Assembly: GCA_052436255.1 (NCBI GenBank)
Contig: JBQVNP010000001.1
Location: 100,773-164,772, forward strand
Direction of reading: 5' to 3'
Length of the DNA: 64,000 nt
Source of the DNA: Pelomonas sp052436255
Lineage (GTDB): Bacteria; Pseudomonadota; Gammaproteobacteria; Burkholderiales; Burkholderiaceae_C
In this document: one piece after another, positions 53,223 to 60,883 of the stretch
How the letters are laid out: each line of letters starts with the position of its first letter
Position numbering within the stretch: the stretch's first letter is position 1
Notes under the pieces: model-generated
Told to the model about the DNA's origin: nothing
The model's database searches: none
The model's input: the letters and a program-made list of their open reading frames with translations, nothing else
Translations under genes and position numbers: made by a program

Positions 53223-53759
53223 ATGAACCCGTTGTCATCCGATGTGGTGGCCGAGCTTCGGCTGCGGCTTCACGACTTCATGCTGGGATTCGCGCGTATG
53301 GATGCCACCGGCATGGCCCGTCTGGACCGGCCGGACTGGGCGCTGGCCGCTCGGATCGAGCAACTGCGACGCCATCCCCTCGTGTCCACTTTGGACGACG
53401 AGGTGCTGGCGGCCATCGCATGCCATGCGCTCGATCCGAATGTCGAGGCACGCTACTTGGTAGCCCGGCTGCGCGAGTCGGAGGAGGAGGCCAGGCTCGA
53501 GGCGAGGGCGGAGACGTCCGCGCGCATGTCTGCCGCTGCGGCGCCCGCCGTGATTGATGCGCCGCGCCGAGTCGACTTGCCCCCGACGGTCATCGACATG
53601 ATGGAGGAGACGGTCGCTTTGATCGCTCGCAAGCAACTCGGCTTCCTGGTGCTTCATGCCCGGAACTCCGACAGCCTGGACTTCAGGGATTGCAGCGTGT
53701 GGAGTGTTCGCGACGCGTTGATCGAAGCGTACGAGGAGGGCTGGCACGCTGCAGCGTGA
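53223..53759 (+). CDS. Hypothetical plasmid-backbone protein
   Basis: 178-aa alpha-helical protein rich in Arg, Ala and Glu (MNPLSSDVVAELRLRLHDFM start; DMMEETVALIARKQLGFLVLHA; ends AYEEGWHAAA). ATG 53223 has AGGGGG 6 bases upstream and follows the methyltransferase by 11 bases, so cotranscription is likely. No family recognised. Confidence 0.55.
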   Translation: MNPLSSDVVAELRLRLHDFMLGFARMDATGMARLDRPDWALAARIEQLRRHPLVSTLDDEVLAAIACHALDPNVEARYLVARLRESEEEARLEARAETSARMSAAAAPAVIDAPRRVDLPPTVIDMMEETVALIARKQLGFLVLHARNSDSLDFRDCSVWSVRDALIEAYEEGWHAAA

Positions 53760-54094
53760 TCTGTGCAGCTGCGGGCAGCCGGGTTCCCAGACGTAAGGCG
53801 GGCTGCCCGCATCTCCTTGCAACAGAGCTGGCTGCATGGGGAGGGTGGTCCTGTCGGCTGCGATATCGCGGCCCTCCCGTGACCGGGGACCGCGGCTTGC
53901 TTCCTTCACGCTGTGCGTGAACGAGCCGCTCGGCGGACAGGCGGGCCTGCGGCTGCGCCTCGGCTGTCTGACCGCTCCCCGCCCACCCGCCACGCCCGAT
54001 GCCGGGCCGCGACAAGCCCAAGGCCCGCGAGTTGTGGCGGTGACAATGTAGCTCGGCCGACCGGATGCCAATGCCTGGTGCTCTCGTCAGGAGG
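53760..54094. other. Non-coding region with repeat copy B
   Basis: 335 bases between convergent genes. Holds the third copy of the dispersed repeat and a GCGGGCAGCC...GGCTGCCCGC stem near 53773-53812 that may act as a terminator. No ORF supported. Confidence 0.5.
53890..54015 (+). repeat. Dispersed GC-rich repeat, copy B (diverged)
   Basis: Keeps the hairpin TTCACGC-TGT-GCGTGAA (53905-53921), a GGCTGCGC block, and the end CACCCGCCACGCCCG...GCCGGGCCGC, in the same order as copies A and C, but the middle has diverged. Confidence 0.7.
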
Positions 54095-55309
54095 TCAGAG
54101 CGTGAGTCTGGTGACCCGAGGGCAGTGGTCGCTGGTCAGGATCACCTGCGCGTCTTTCTGGTCGATCTTGAGCTTCTTCGAGGAGAGGGGAGCAGTCTGC
54201 CGAGACTTCAATGCCTCGCTGATCAGGATGTGGTCCAGACCCACGAAGCCCTTGCAGTCGGGTGACTCGGCCAGTGGCACCTGAAACAGGGCCGATGGCC
54301 GACCATCCGACAGCTCCTGCCAGAGGAAGCGGGAAGTGACTTCGCCTTCAGGTCCTGTCCGGTTCGGCGATGCGGGATCGGTGTGGTCCTTGCGAACGTC
54401 CGTTGCTGCCAGCTTCTGGGCGGCCTCCTCGTCCACACGCCGGTTGAAGTCACCGAGAAGCACGAACAGCGGAGACGCGGTGGCCACGATGTCGACCCAG
54501 TTTTCCAGCGGTGCGACCTGGCGGTTGAGCACCTGACAGGCAGCGCGGTCGTCCGTCAGTTCATTCCCCTTGAAGGCCGGACTGTCGATGAGGTTGGCGC
54601 AACCGGACTTGAGGTGCACGTTCATCAACGTGACCGTCTCCTTGCCGATCGTCAGCGAGAGCGCGAGGCCGGGGCGCAGGTAGCGCAAGGAAGCGGCGGC
54701 TTTGGTGTCCTCCTTGATTGCAAGGCTAGGCTCCGGCTTGCACGCGCCAGGCTTGGAGGAGACGGACCGGCGCCATGCGAATCCGACGGTCTGGAACGCC
54801 GTGTGGGGTGCGACGCATGCGTCGAAGTCGGCCGCGTGGCTGCCGAGGATGTCCTTGATGGCTGCCTCGGATCGCACCTCCTGGAAGGCGATCACATCGA
54901 TGCCCTGGTCGCGAATGAGCCCGTTCACGGTGTTGCGCAGGCCTTCAAGCTTTTCAGTGTGAACCGAAGGCGGCCCCTTCTTCCACTTTGATGCGGTGAG
55001 CCGGTAGGCATTGCACGGCGCGACGAGCATTGCCTTGGCAGCCCCACCGGATGCCGCGTCGAAGTCGGCCTGGCACTGCTTGGCGCGCGCGTCCTCTTCC
55101 GGAGTGGGTGCTGTCGCACCTCTGGGGATCCTGGCGCGCGTGTCACACCAGTTCACGGCCGGGGTCGTGCAGACGCGGATGTGTTCGCTGAAGTCCGCTT
55201 CCGTGCCCGCCCATGCGATGTTGAACGAGGCGACGCCGAGTTCGGCGGCGTGGCCGCACAAGGTCAGACTGGCGAGCGATGCTCCCAGTACAGCTTGCCA
55301 TCTGCGCAT
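54095..55309 (-). CDS. Secreted endonuclease/exonuclease/phosphatase family protein
   Basis: 404-aa EEP-fold protein with signal peptide (AVLGASLASLTLCGHAAE). Catalytic motifs are ELGVASFNIAW, IAFQEVRS (Glu), VTLMNVHLKSGC, FVLLGDFNRRVD (Asp-Asn) and the final ILTSDHCP (Asp-His). Cysteines (CTTPAVNWC and others) suggest disulfides in the periplasm. ATG 55309 has GGAGGATCT upstream. May be a DNase or phosphodiesterase; substrate unknown. Confidence 0.82.
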   Translation of the reverse strand: MRRWQAVLGASLASLTLCGHAAELGVASFNIAWAGTEADFSEHIRVCTTPAVNWCDTRARIPRGATAPTPEEDARAKQCQADFDAASGGAAKAMLVAPCNAYRLTASKWKKGPPSVHTEKLEGLRNTVNGLIRDQGIDVIAFQEVRSEAAIKDILGSHAADFDACVAPHTAFQTVGFAWRRSVSSKPGACKPEPSLAIKEDTKAAASLRYLRPGLALSLTIGKETVTLMNVHLKSGCANLIDSPAFKGNELTDDRAACQVLNRQVAPLENWVDIVATASPLFVLLGDFNRRVDEEAAQKLAATDVRKDHTDPASPNRTGPEGEVTSRFLWQELSDGRPSALFQVPLAESPDCKGFVGLDHILISEALKSRQTAPLSSKKLKIDQKDAQVILTSDHCPRVTRLTL

Positions 55310-55426
55310 AGATCCTCCGGGTACTGGGCGTTGTGTCCGCGCGGATGATATGGCTGCGCGGCGACACCTCGGCGCGGGTTGCGCCGGGCCTGCTCGGCAC
55401 CACCGCGAGAGCCCTTCGCATGGCGT

Positions 55427-55612
55427 GCTGCGCACGCGTGGATTGGATGGGGCGGCCCGCCCGTGCGAGGGGCTCGCGAGCCAATTTCCTTCACGCTGTG
55501 CGTGAACAGGCCCACTTGGCGAACTGGCCGGACTTGATCGGCTGCGCTTCGCGCGCGACCGGCCAGATCGCCACCCCTCGCACCCGCCATGCCCGGAGCC
55601 GGGCCGCGAATG
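55427..55612 (+). repeat. Dispersed GC-rich repeat, copy C
   Basis: Close match to copy A over about 180 bases, with hairpin TTCACGC-TGT-GCGTGAA at 55490-55506 and GATCGGCTGCGCTTCGCGCG at about 55536. Orientation is the same as copies A and B. Confidence 0.8.
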
Positions 55613-55802
55613 CCGGACCTGCTCGCAGCGGCTCGACCATCGCGCCAGTCGCTGCGCTTGGTGTCACGCCGTTCGCGGAGTCGCCGCTACTCGGGCAATG
55701 CGGGCGACTTCGCTGCAACCGCTGCGCCAGCCGAGCCGGCACATCGGCTGCGGCGCTTCGGCGCCCGAGGGGCAGCCTGTGCGTCGGTCGTCCCACCGCG
55801 CT

Positions 55803-55846
55803 CCCCCCACAACCCCCGTCCCTGGGTGAGGGGGACTTGTGGGGGG
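55803..55846. repeat. Very stable hairpin upstream of ssb
   Basis: Arms CCCCCCACAACCCCC (55803-55817) and GGGGG-AC-TTGTGGGGGG (55830-55846) pair over 15 bp with a 2-base bulge and a 12-base loop. Possible single-strand origin, transcription attenuator or replication signal of the mobile element. Confidence 0.55.
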
Positions 55847-56049
55847 ATCTCGATGCGGTGAGCCGGGAAACCGGCGCACTGCTTCGGCTGCGTTCAAACC
55901 CGACCCCATCCCCCACCCCTTCCCGCCGGAAGGGGCCATGCCCACCCCCCGCCCGCCCGTGGGCGGGGGCGAGGAGAGCCGAGCGAGAGGATCAGTTTTC
56001 AGGAACCCAGGAAGGGGGCCGGCTGGTCTCTCACGCAAGGAGAGTGGCT

Positions 56050-56463
56050 ATGGCCAACATTCAAGTCTTCCAGCGGCATGCGCATCTGGCGGGGCCTGTA
56101 CGCATCGAGTTCGTCGATGGCAGTGCAGGGCGCATCACGAAGGGCACGCTGACCGCGATCAGCAACGCAGTACGCGGGTCCGGTGACGCACGCGAGCAGC
56201 ACCCGACGGCCGTGCAGTGGACCCTCTGGGGCGCGCTGGCCGAGAACGCGGCGGCGTACCTGGACCGGGGCTCGCACGTGAACATCGTCGGGCGGATGCG
56301 CAGCAACGTCTACGAGAAGGACGGCCAGACGGTCTACGGCTGGGACTTCACCGCCGAGGAAGTCGACTTCCTGGACAGCCGGGGAGAAGCTCAGGCGCGG
56401 CGCGATGGCGGCAAGCCCAAGCCCGGTGGCAACGCGGACGCACGCCGTCCTGCCCATGCCTGA
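56050..56463 (+). CDS. Single-stranded DNA-binding protein (OB fold)
   Basis: 137-aa SSB-like protein: VQWTLWGALAENAAAYLDRGSHVNIVGR matches the SSB core, followed by NVYEKDGQTVYGWDFTAEEVDFLD and a disordered Gly/Pro/Lys tail. The tail lacks the DDDIPF end, so it may not recruit the host replication proteins. Plasmid-type ssb, first of a run of plus-strand backbone genes. Confidence 0.85.
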   Translation: MANIQVFQRHAHLAGPVRIEFVDGSAGRITKGTLTAISNAVRGSGDAREQHPTAVQWTLWGALAENAAAYLDRGSHVNIVGRMRSNVYEKDGQTVYGWDFTAEEVDFLDSRGEAQARRDGGKPKPGGNADARRPAHA

Positions 56464-56535
56464 CCCCATCGGGGCGGGCGTCGCACGAACGCGCTGTCCG
56501 CCCTTCGAACTCACCAACGATCGAAGGAATCCGTC

Positions 56536-57405
56536 ATGTACTCGACCCATCCCACGCTTGCCGCCCGCTTTGCAGGCGGTTCCACTCGCACCCTGCGCAG
56601 CGAGAACCCGCTTGACGAGGACCAGATGCGCGCTGCCGCGCCTTCCATCTTTGCCGAGGGAAAACATGCCAGCCGCTCGGCTCGCTACACCTACATCCCG
56701 ACCATCGACGTGCTGCGCGGTCTGCGCAAGGAGGGGTTCGAGCCCTTCATGGTTGCCCAGGGCGCCAGCCGGGTGGAAGGCAAGACCGAGTTCACGAAGC
56801 ACATGATCCGCATGCGCCATGCCGGGCAGGTGCAGACCAAGCCCGAGGCCAACGAGATCATCCTGATCAACTCGCACGATGGAGCCAGCTCGTACCAAAT
56901 GCTAGCGGGGATGTTTCGGTTCGTGTGCTGCAACGGGTTGGTCATCGGGGACGTGGTGGAGGACATCCGCATCCCTCATCGCGGCGATGTTCGGGGTGAC
57001 GTCATCGAAGGCGCGTTCAGGGTGCTCGATGAGTTCGAAACGGTCGAGGCCCATGCCGAGGGCATGAAGGCGCTGCAACTGGACTCACGCGAACAGACCG
57101 CCTTCGCAACGGCCGCCTTGGCGCTTCGATTCGGTGAACACGTCATCGAGCAAACCGGCGGGCACCGTCCGGCGCCGATCACTGCAGACCAACTGATCCA
57201 GGCGCGCCGCGTCGAGGACCGTGGCAACAGCCTGTGGACGACGTTCCAACGCGTGCAGGAGAACGTGATTCAGGGTGGTCAGCCAGGCCGCACCGCACAG
57301 GGGCGGCGTATGCGCACGCGGCCGGTAGGCAGCATCGACAGGGGCGTGAGCCTGAACCGCGCGTTGTGGATGCTGGCCGAAGAGATGCGCAAGCTGAAGG
57401 CTTGA
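56536..57405 (+). CDS. DUF932 family plasmid protein
   Basis: 289-aa protein of the DUF932 family: RSARYTYIPTIDVLRGLRKEGF, HMIRMRH, ILINSHDGASSYQMLAGMFRFVCCNGL, and a C-terminal helix SLNRALWMLAEEMRKL. Widespread on plasmids and phages and related to defence-evasion loci in some; exact role unknown. Starts 72 bases after ssb. Confidence 0.88.
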   Translation: MYSTHPTLAARFAGGSTRTLRSENPLDEDQMRAAAPSIFAEGKHASRSARYTYIPTIDVLRGLRKEGFEPFMVAQGASRVEGKTEFTKHMIRMRHAGQVQTKPEANEIILINSHDGASSYQMLAGMFRFVCCNGLVIGDVVEDIRIPHRGDVRGDVIEGAFRVLDEFETVEAHAEGMKALQLDSREQTAFATAALALRFGEHVIEQTGGHRPAPITADQLIQARRVEDRGNSLWTTFQRVQENVIQGGQPGRTAQGRRMRTRPVGSIDRGVSLNRALWMLAEEMRKLKA

Positions 57406-57506
57406 TCGCCCCCCGGCGTGCGCTGGACTCGGCCCCCGAATCCAGCGCATTGGCCAGCCTGATCCGGCCCGACCATGGGCCCGTCCTCCGTCCGCTGGAG
57501 ACGATC

Positions 57507-57950
57507 ATGACCAACACTACTTTGGAGCAGCTTGCCGGCTTCGCCGTGCGCGCGCAGAAGGCCACCGCAGAAGGCGGCCAGGCCTTCGCGCGGCTGCTAA
57601 AACTCGCCGAGGGCAGCGACACTGGCCAGGCGCGCCGCGTGGCGGCGTTCGTTGCTTCCACCTACAACGGCCGCCGCTACCCTTTCGACCTGTTCGAACT
57701 CCGAGCAGTCGACGCGCAGATTGGCGACGACATGCTGCTGTGCCTGGACGCGTTGCGCTGGGCACGCGCTGACCTCTACCGGCTGGTTCCTGATGGAGAA
57801 ATGCGGGTGCGCGCCGTCATTCAGGACTGGGGACTGCGCGCGTGGCTCCGACTGAGGCTGCAGGGCCAGGGAAGGTTCTGCCGACTTCGAGGGAGCCCGC
57901 AGTCATCGACGTGTTTTATCCTTGCATGGGATGGAGAACACCAAGGATGA
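57507..57950 (+). CDS. DUF7673 family protein
   Basis: 147-aa protein with the pattern LLKLAEGSDTGQARRVAAF, YNGRRYPFDLFELRAVD and LDALRWARADLYRLVP typical of this plasmid-associated family. The C-terminal 35 residues look added. Overlaps the next gene by 20 bp. Function unknown. Confidence 0.7.
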   Translation: MTNTTLEQLAGFAVRAQKATAEGGQAFARLLKLAEGSDTGQARRVAAFVASTYNGRRYPFDLFELRAVDAQIGDDMLLCLDALRWARADLYRLVPDGEMRVRAVIQDWGLRAWLRLRLQGQGRFCRLRGSPQSSTCFILAWDGEHQG

Positions 57951-58311
57951 TTTGAGCGAGGAGCCCGCAGTGCAGCCGCAAATGCTGCGGGAGGAGCAGG
58001 CTGCCAAGACCATCAGCGACCTAGATGATCTGGTTCAGGCGGTGCTGAAGTCGTTGCCGTCTTCCAAGCCCTGGCAGCGGCAGTTGCATGCGTACCTCAA
58101 TGACATCGACCGCTTGACGCAGGTGCTGCGGATGACGGTGGCGATGAACAGGCCGGCAGGCGAGGTGGGCGACGCTGCGCAAGACCTGCGCACTGCGCTG
58201 CGCGTTGCGCAGCGATATGTTGGTACGGGTCGAGCGGACTTTGGGACCAAAGCAGCGGTAGGAATTGCCTGCGAACTCGGCGTCAGGATCGATGCCACGC
58301 TAAGCGCGTAG
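57931..58311 (+). CDS. Conserved hypothetical protein, SKPWQRQL family (copy 2)
   Basis: 126-aa homologue of the protein at 4059-4457: DLDDLVQAVLKSLPSSKPW, then a helix with VLRMTVAM, GEVGDAAQDLRTALRV and GRADFGTKAAVGIA. ATG 57931 is preferred over TTG 57922. Function unknown; the two copies lie 54 kb apart. Confidence 0.7.
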   Translation: MENTKDDLSEEPAVQPQMLREEQAAKTISDLDDLVQAVLKSLPSSKPWQRQLHAYLNDIDRLTQVLRMTVAMNRPAGEVGDAAQDLRTALRVAQRYVGTGRADFGTKAAVGIACELGVRIDATLSA

Positions 58312-58335
58312 CGCCACCGAGGGCCCCTTGGGGGC

Positions 58336-58788
58336 TCAGTGCGTGAGCAAGTAGGCGGTGAACGCGCAGCTGACCAGCGACGTGCCGATCGCAGTGGCTG
58401 CGTATGACCACCATCGAACTCGGGTCCGTTGTTGAGCCTTGTCCATCGCAGCCGTCACTTGGCGCAGTGTGGCGGACAACTCCGTACGAAACAGCTCGTG
58501 CGCCGCCGCCTGGATCGCTCTGGTCTGGGCATCGACCGTGCTTCGCGCCATCTCGTCGGCCTTGCGCGCAATGTGCTTGACTGCATGGGTGCTCGCCGCG
58601 CCGGCGATAGCCGCGATGTGTGCTTCCGTCTTCGCCGCCCGCTCCTCAAGACCGACGCCTGCCCGGGTGACTGCGTCGCACTGCTCTTGCAAGGCCGGTA
58701 GCAACGTGTCCACCCGATTGAGCAGTGCGGCGACCTCTCCCAGCAGTTCCGCGATCAGAGCTTCCCGCGCGCTGGAGGTCATGGTCAT
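58336..58788 (-). CDS. StbC-like membrane-anchored protein
   Basis: 150-aa protein: coiled-coil (LIAELLGEVAALLNRVDTLL, then Ala/Arg-rich helices) and one C-terminal transmembrane helix (WWSYAATAIGTSLVSCAFTAYLL). It overlaps the ParA-like gene by 4 bp and occupies the stbC place in an stbABC order. The role of StbC in R388 is not known. Confidence 0.6.
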   Translation of the reverse strand: MTMTSSAREALIAELLGEVAALLNRVDTLLPALQEQCDAVTRAGVGLEERAAKTEAHIAAIAGAASTHAVKHIARKADEMARSTVDAQTRAIQAAAHELFRTELSATLRQVTAAMDKAQQRTRVRWWSYAATAIGTSLVSCAFTAYLLTH

Positions 58789-59528
58789 TCGGCTGCCCGG
58801 CTGGCCTTGGGTCTAGACGGCTTGGCTTCCTGACTCAGCCGCAGCGCGACGAAGCAGTCGTCCAACTCCGGCACTACGCCGAGCGCCAGACGGCGTGTGG
58901 CCAGACGCTGCGCCAGAGTGACCTTCTCCGCCTGGCCGGCTGCGGCTGAGATGGCGGCCTTGTAGTCGGTGTCATCGGCTACGAGTGCAGCTAGGTCGGC
59001 GCCGGATCGGCGAACGCGACCGTAGATTTCGTTGGCGGTCATCCGGCAGGCAGGGTCTGCGTGCGCGACAGGATGCGCTGTAAGGAACGCCAGCAACGGT
59101 TCGAACTCACGCGCGAAGTCGTTGGTCTCATCCACCATGTTGAACAAGACGTGAATCTTGGACGTGGGTATGCCGAGCCTTGCGAGCTCAATGAGCGTGG
59201 CGACGGTGTCCTGCTGCTGCTTCAACGCAGGAACGGTCGGCACGATGAAGTGATCGAAGTCGGTGTGGCTGCCGCGGTAGCGCTTCATGGCCGCGAGCAA
59301 CTCCTCGACGTTGCTCGCGCCAATGTCGACGATCACGTTGTCGGCGACCTGCAGGTACTCCTGCAGCGCGTCGAACTGCCGGCCGCGCAGCGACTGCGTT
59401 TCGCCTTCCTCGGCGTTGATGCTCTCGATGGCGACCACCTCGGCCTCAGGAATTCGAGGCTTCAGCAGATGCCTGGCAACGGTGGACTTCCCGACGTTGC
59501 CCGAGAAATTGATGATGGCTACTTTCAT
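58785..59528 (-). CDS. stbB: ParA-like plasmid stability protein StbB
   Basis: 247-aa P-loop ATPase with a deviant Walker A (SGNVGKST in NFSGNVGKSTVARHLL), VIVDIGASNVEELL as Walker B/switch region, and HFIVPTVPAL. Belongs with the StbB/ParA group that positions plasmid DNA and supports conjugation in IncW plasmids. Start ATG 59528 overlaps stbA. Confidence 0.8.
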   Translation of the reverse strand: MKVAIINFSGNVGKSTVARHLLKPRIPEAEVVAIESINAEEGETQSLRGRQFDALQEYLQVADNVIVDIGASNVEELLAAMKRYRGSHTDFDHFIVPTVPALKQQQDTVATLIELARLGIPTSKIHVLFNMVDETNDFAREFEPLLAFLTAHPVAHADPACRMTANEIYGRVRRSGADLAALVADDTDYKAAISAAAGQAEKVTLAQRLATRRLALGVVPELDDCFVALRLSQEAKPSRPKASRAAE

Positions 59529-60022
59529 CGCACGTCCTTTCTGAGGAGTGGGTTGTTGACCCGGGACTCGAAGAACGCCTCGGCGACCTCCTTGCCGGAC
59601 TGGTGCAGCGACGTGTGGGCGACGTCGCCTGCGAGATGAGGCTGCGCGACGGCATGCGCTGCGGTGGTCACTGCCTGCGCAGACAGCTGTTCGACGCTGA
59701 CCGTTGCTACGGGTTCCTGCCGCTGTTTCGGCTGCTGTGCGGCTGATGACGGGCAGCGTGCGGCCTCGCGCTGCACAGTGCTCTTGCTCACCACGACGCC
59801 GGCTTCTGCCAGCGTCTCGCGAATGGTTTCGAGGGAGTAGCCCTGCGCGTGAAGGCTGCGGATCTGGTGGCCGTACCTGCGCGCCTTGCGCGAACGCTGG
59901 CCAGGCGGCTGCGTGGGCAGCAGTTCGCCCGACGGCTCTTGCGCCAGCGATGCTCCAGTCGATGAGTTCCTCGCGCCGGCTTCGGAGCCGGGCTGATCCG
60001 CCTTTGCGTCGCATCGGTTCAC
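59525..60022 (-). CDS. stbA: StbA-like DNA-binding protein
   Basis: 165-aa protein whose centre is a helix-turn-helix: RRYGHQIRSLHAQGYSLETIRETLAEAGVVVSKSTVQRE, with a charged, Gln/Ala-rich C-terminal part. The GTG at 60022 gives the longest form; a shorter start is possible. StbA of R388 binds direct repeats upstream of the operon and secures plasmid inheritance. Direct repeats lie at 60016-60106. Confidence 0.65.
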   Translation of the reverse strand: MNRCDAKADQPGSEAGARNSSTGASLAQEPSGELLPTQPPGQRSRKARRYGHQIRSLHAQGYSLETIRETLAEAGVVVSKSTVQREAARCPSSAAQQPKQRQEPVATVSVEQLSAQAVTTAAHAVAQPHLAGDVAHTSLHQSGKEVAEAFFESRVNNPLLRKDVR

Positions 60023-60106
60023 TTTTGACCCACTTTCGACCCGGCTCAGGTTCGCTTCCGGTTCACTTCGACCCAGAGATGGCCCGAAGACGGTTCACTT
60101 GGACCC
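60016..60106. repeat. Direct repeats GGTTCACTTnnGACCC upstream of stbA
   Basis: Three copies: GGTTCACTTTTGACCC (60016), GGTTCACTTCGACCC (60060) and GGTTCACTTGGACCC (60092), plus shorter forms between. They are placed where StbA-binding repeats would be. They also resemble IS21-family terminal repeats, such as the AAAATTGACCC blocks at 63011, so an old element end is the alternative. Confidence 0.6.
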
Positions 60107-60280
60107 GCCTGACCTGATGTTCGGCGCGCCGCAGGCCTTGGAGGCTGCGGCATTTGAGGTCTGAATCCAGCGGCCATGAGGCCGTGGATCAGGCCAATAC
60201 TGGGTTCATGGGTGAGTGCAGAGATAGGCGGCCTGCCGCCGATTTCACAAGCGCTCCGCGCACCTCCTTTCTGCCGGCTT
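60107..60280. other. Candidate oriT region
   Basis: Non-coding DNA between divergent stbA and the mobC-like gene, the place of oriT in related plasmids. It has stems GCCGCA...TGCGGC (60128-60151), CGGCC-ATGA-GGCCG near 60171 and GGCGGC-CT-GCCGCC (60227-60240). I found no perfect TATCCTG-type nic site, so nicking is not located. Confidence 0.5.
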
Positions 60281-60883
60281 ATGAGCACCTCTACGCATGC
60301 CTTCGTCACCGTCGATATGCAAGGCCTGAAGGCCCCGCTGGTGGCGTGTGCAGCGCAACACCGGGTCAGCATCTCGGTGGTCGTGCGCAAAGCTGTGGCG
60401 GTTGAGCTCGGTGAGCCCGGCGTAGAGGAGGGCGCACCGGCGGAGTCATTGAGCAACGAACCGAGCGCGGATGGCTGGATCAAGCTCTCCATCCGTATGC
60501 GCCGCGAAGAGGCTGACCGGCTTGCAGCTGGCGCTCGCGCGGCGAAGCTATCGCGAGGCGCCTATCTGGCGGGCCTTGTCGAGGGCGTACCGGTGCTGTT
60601 GGCCGGTGGCGGTCGGCCCGAGCAAATCGTTGCGCTCACAAGTTCCTGCGCAGAACTGTCGACCCTCAGTCGCAGCCTCCACCAACTGATGAGGTTGCTG
60701 CGCGCGGGCGATGTCCAGCAGGCTCTGGTGTACCGAGAGCTGCTTGATCGTCTGGATGGCGACGTCCGTGAGCATCTCCGGGTTGCCTCGCAGGCGCTCG
60801 CAGACCTACTGCCCAGTCGTCGGCCCGCGCGTTCAGCCCATGTCCAGAAGGCGCAGCGGAGGAAGTCATGGCGACAGGTGTGA
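60281..60883 (+). CDS. MobC-like relaxosome accessory protein
   Basis: 200-aa protein with ribbon-helix-helix-like segments in both halves (LVACAAQHRVSISVVVRKAV and SIRMRREEADRLAAGARAAKLS), then LSTLSRSLHQLMRLL and a basic tail, as in plasmid mobilisation proteins. Overlaps the relaxase gene by 16 bp. ATG 60281 is not well supported by a ribosome site. Confidence 0.65.
   Translation: MSTSTHAFVTVDMQGLKAPLVACAAQHRVSISVVVRKAVAVELGEPGVEEGAPAESLSNEPSADGWIKLSIRMRREEADRLAAGARAAKLSRGAYLAGLVEGVPVLLAGGGRPEQIVALTSSCAELSTLSRSLHQLMRLLRAGDVQQALVYRELLDRLDGDVREHLRVASQALADLLPSRRPARSAHVQKAQRRKSWRQV

Larger units (their letters stand above)
55310..56049. other. Non-coding region with repeat copy C and strong hairpins
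   Basis: 740 bases between divergent genes with no supported ORF. It contains repeat copy C, a very stable hairpin at 55803-55846, a CCCGCCC...GGGCGGG stem near 55947-55968, and the ssb promoter region. Confidence 0.5.
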
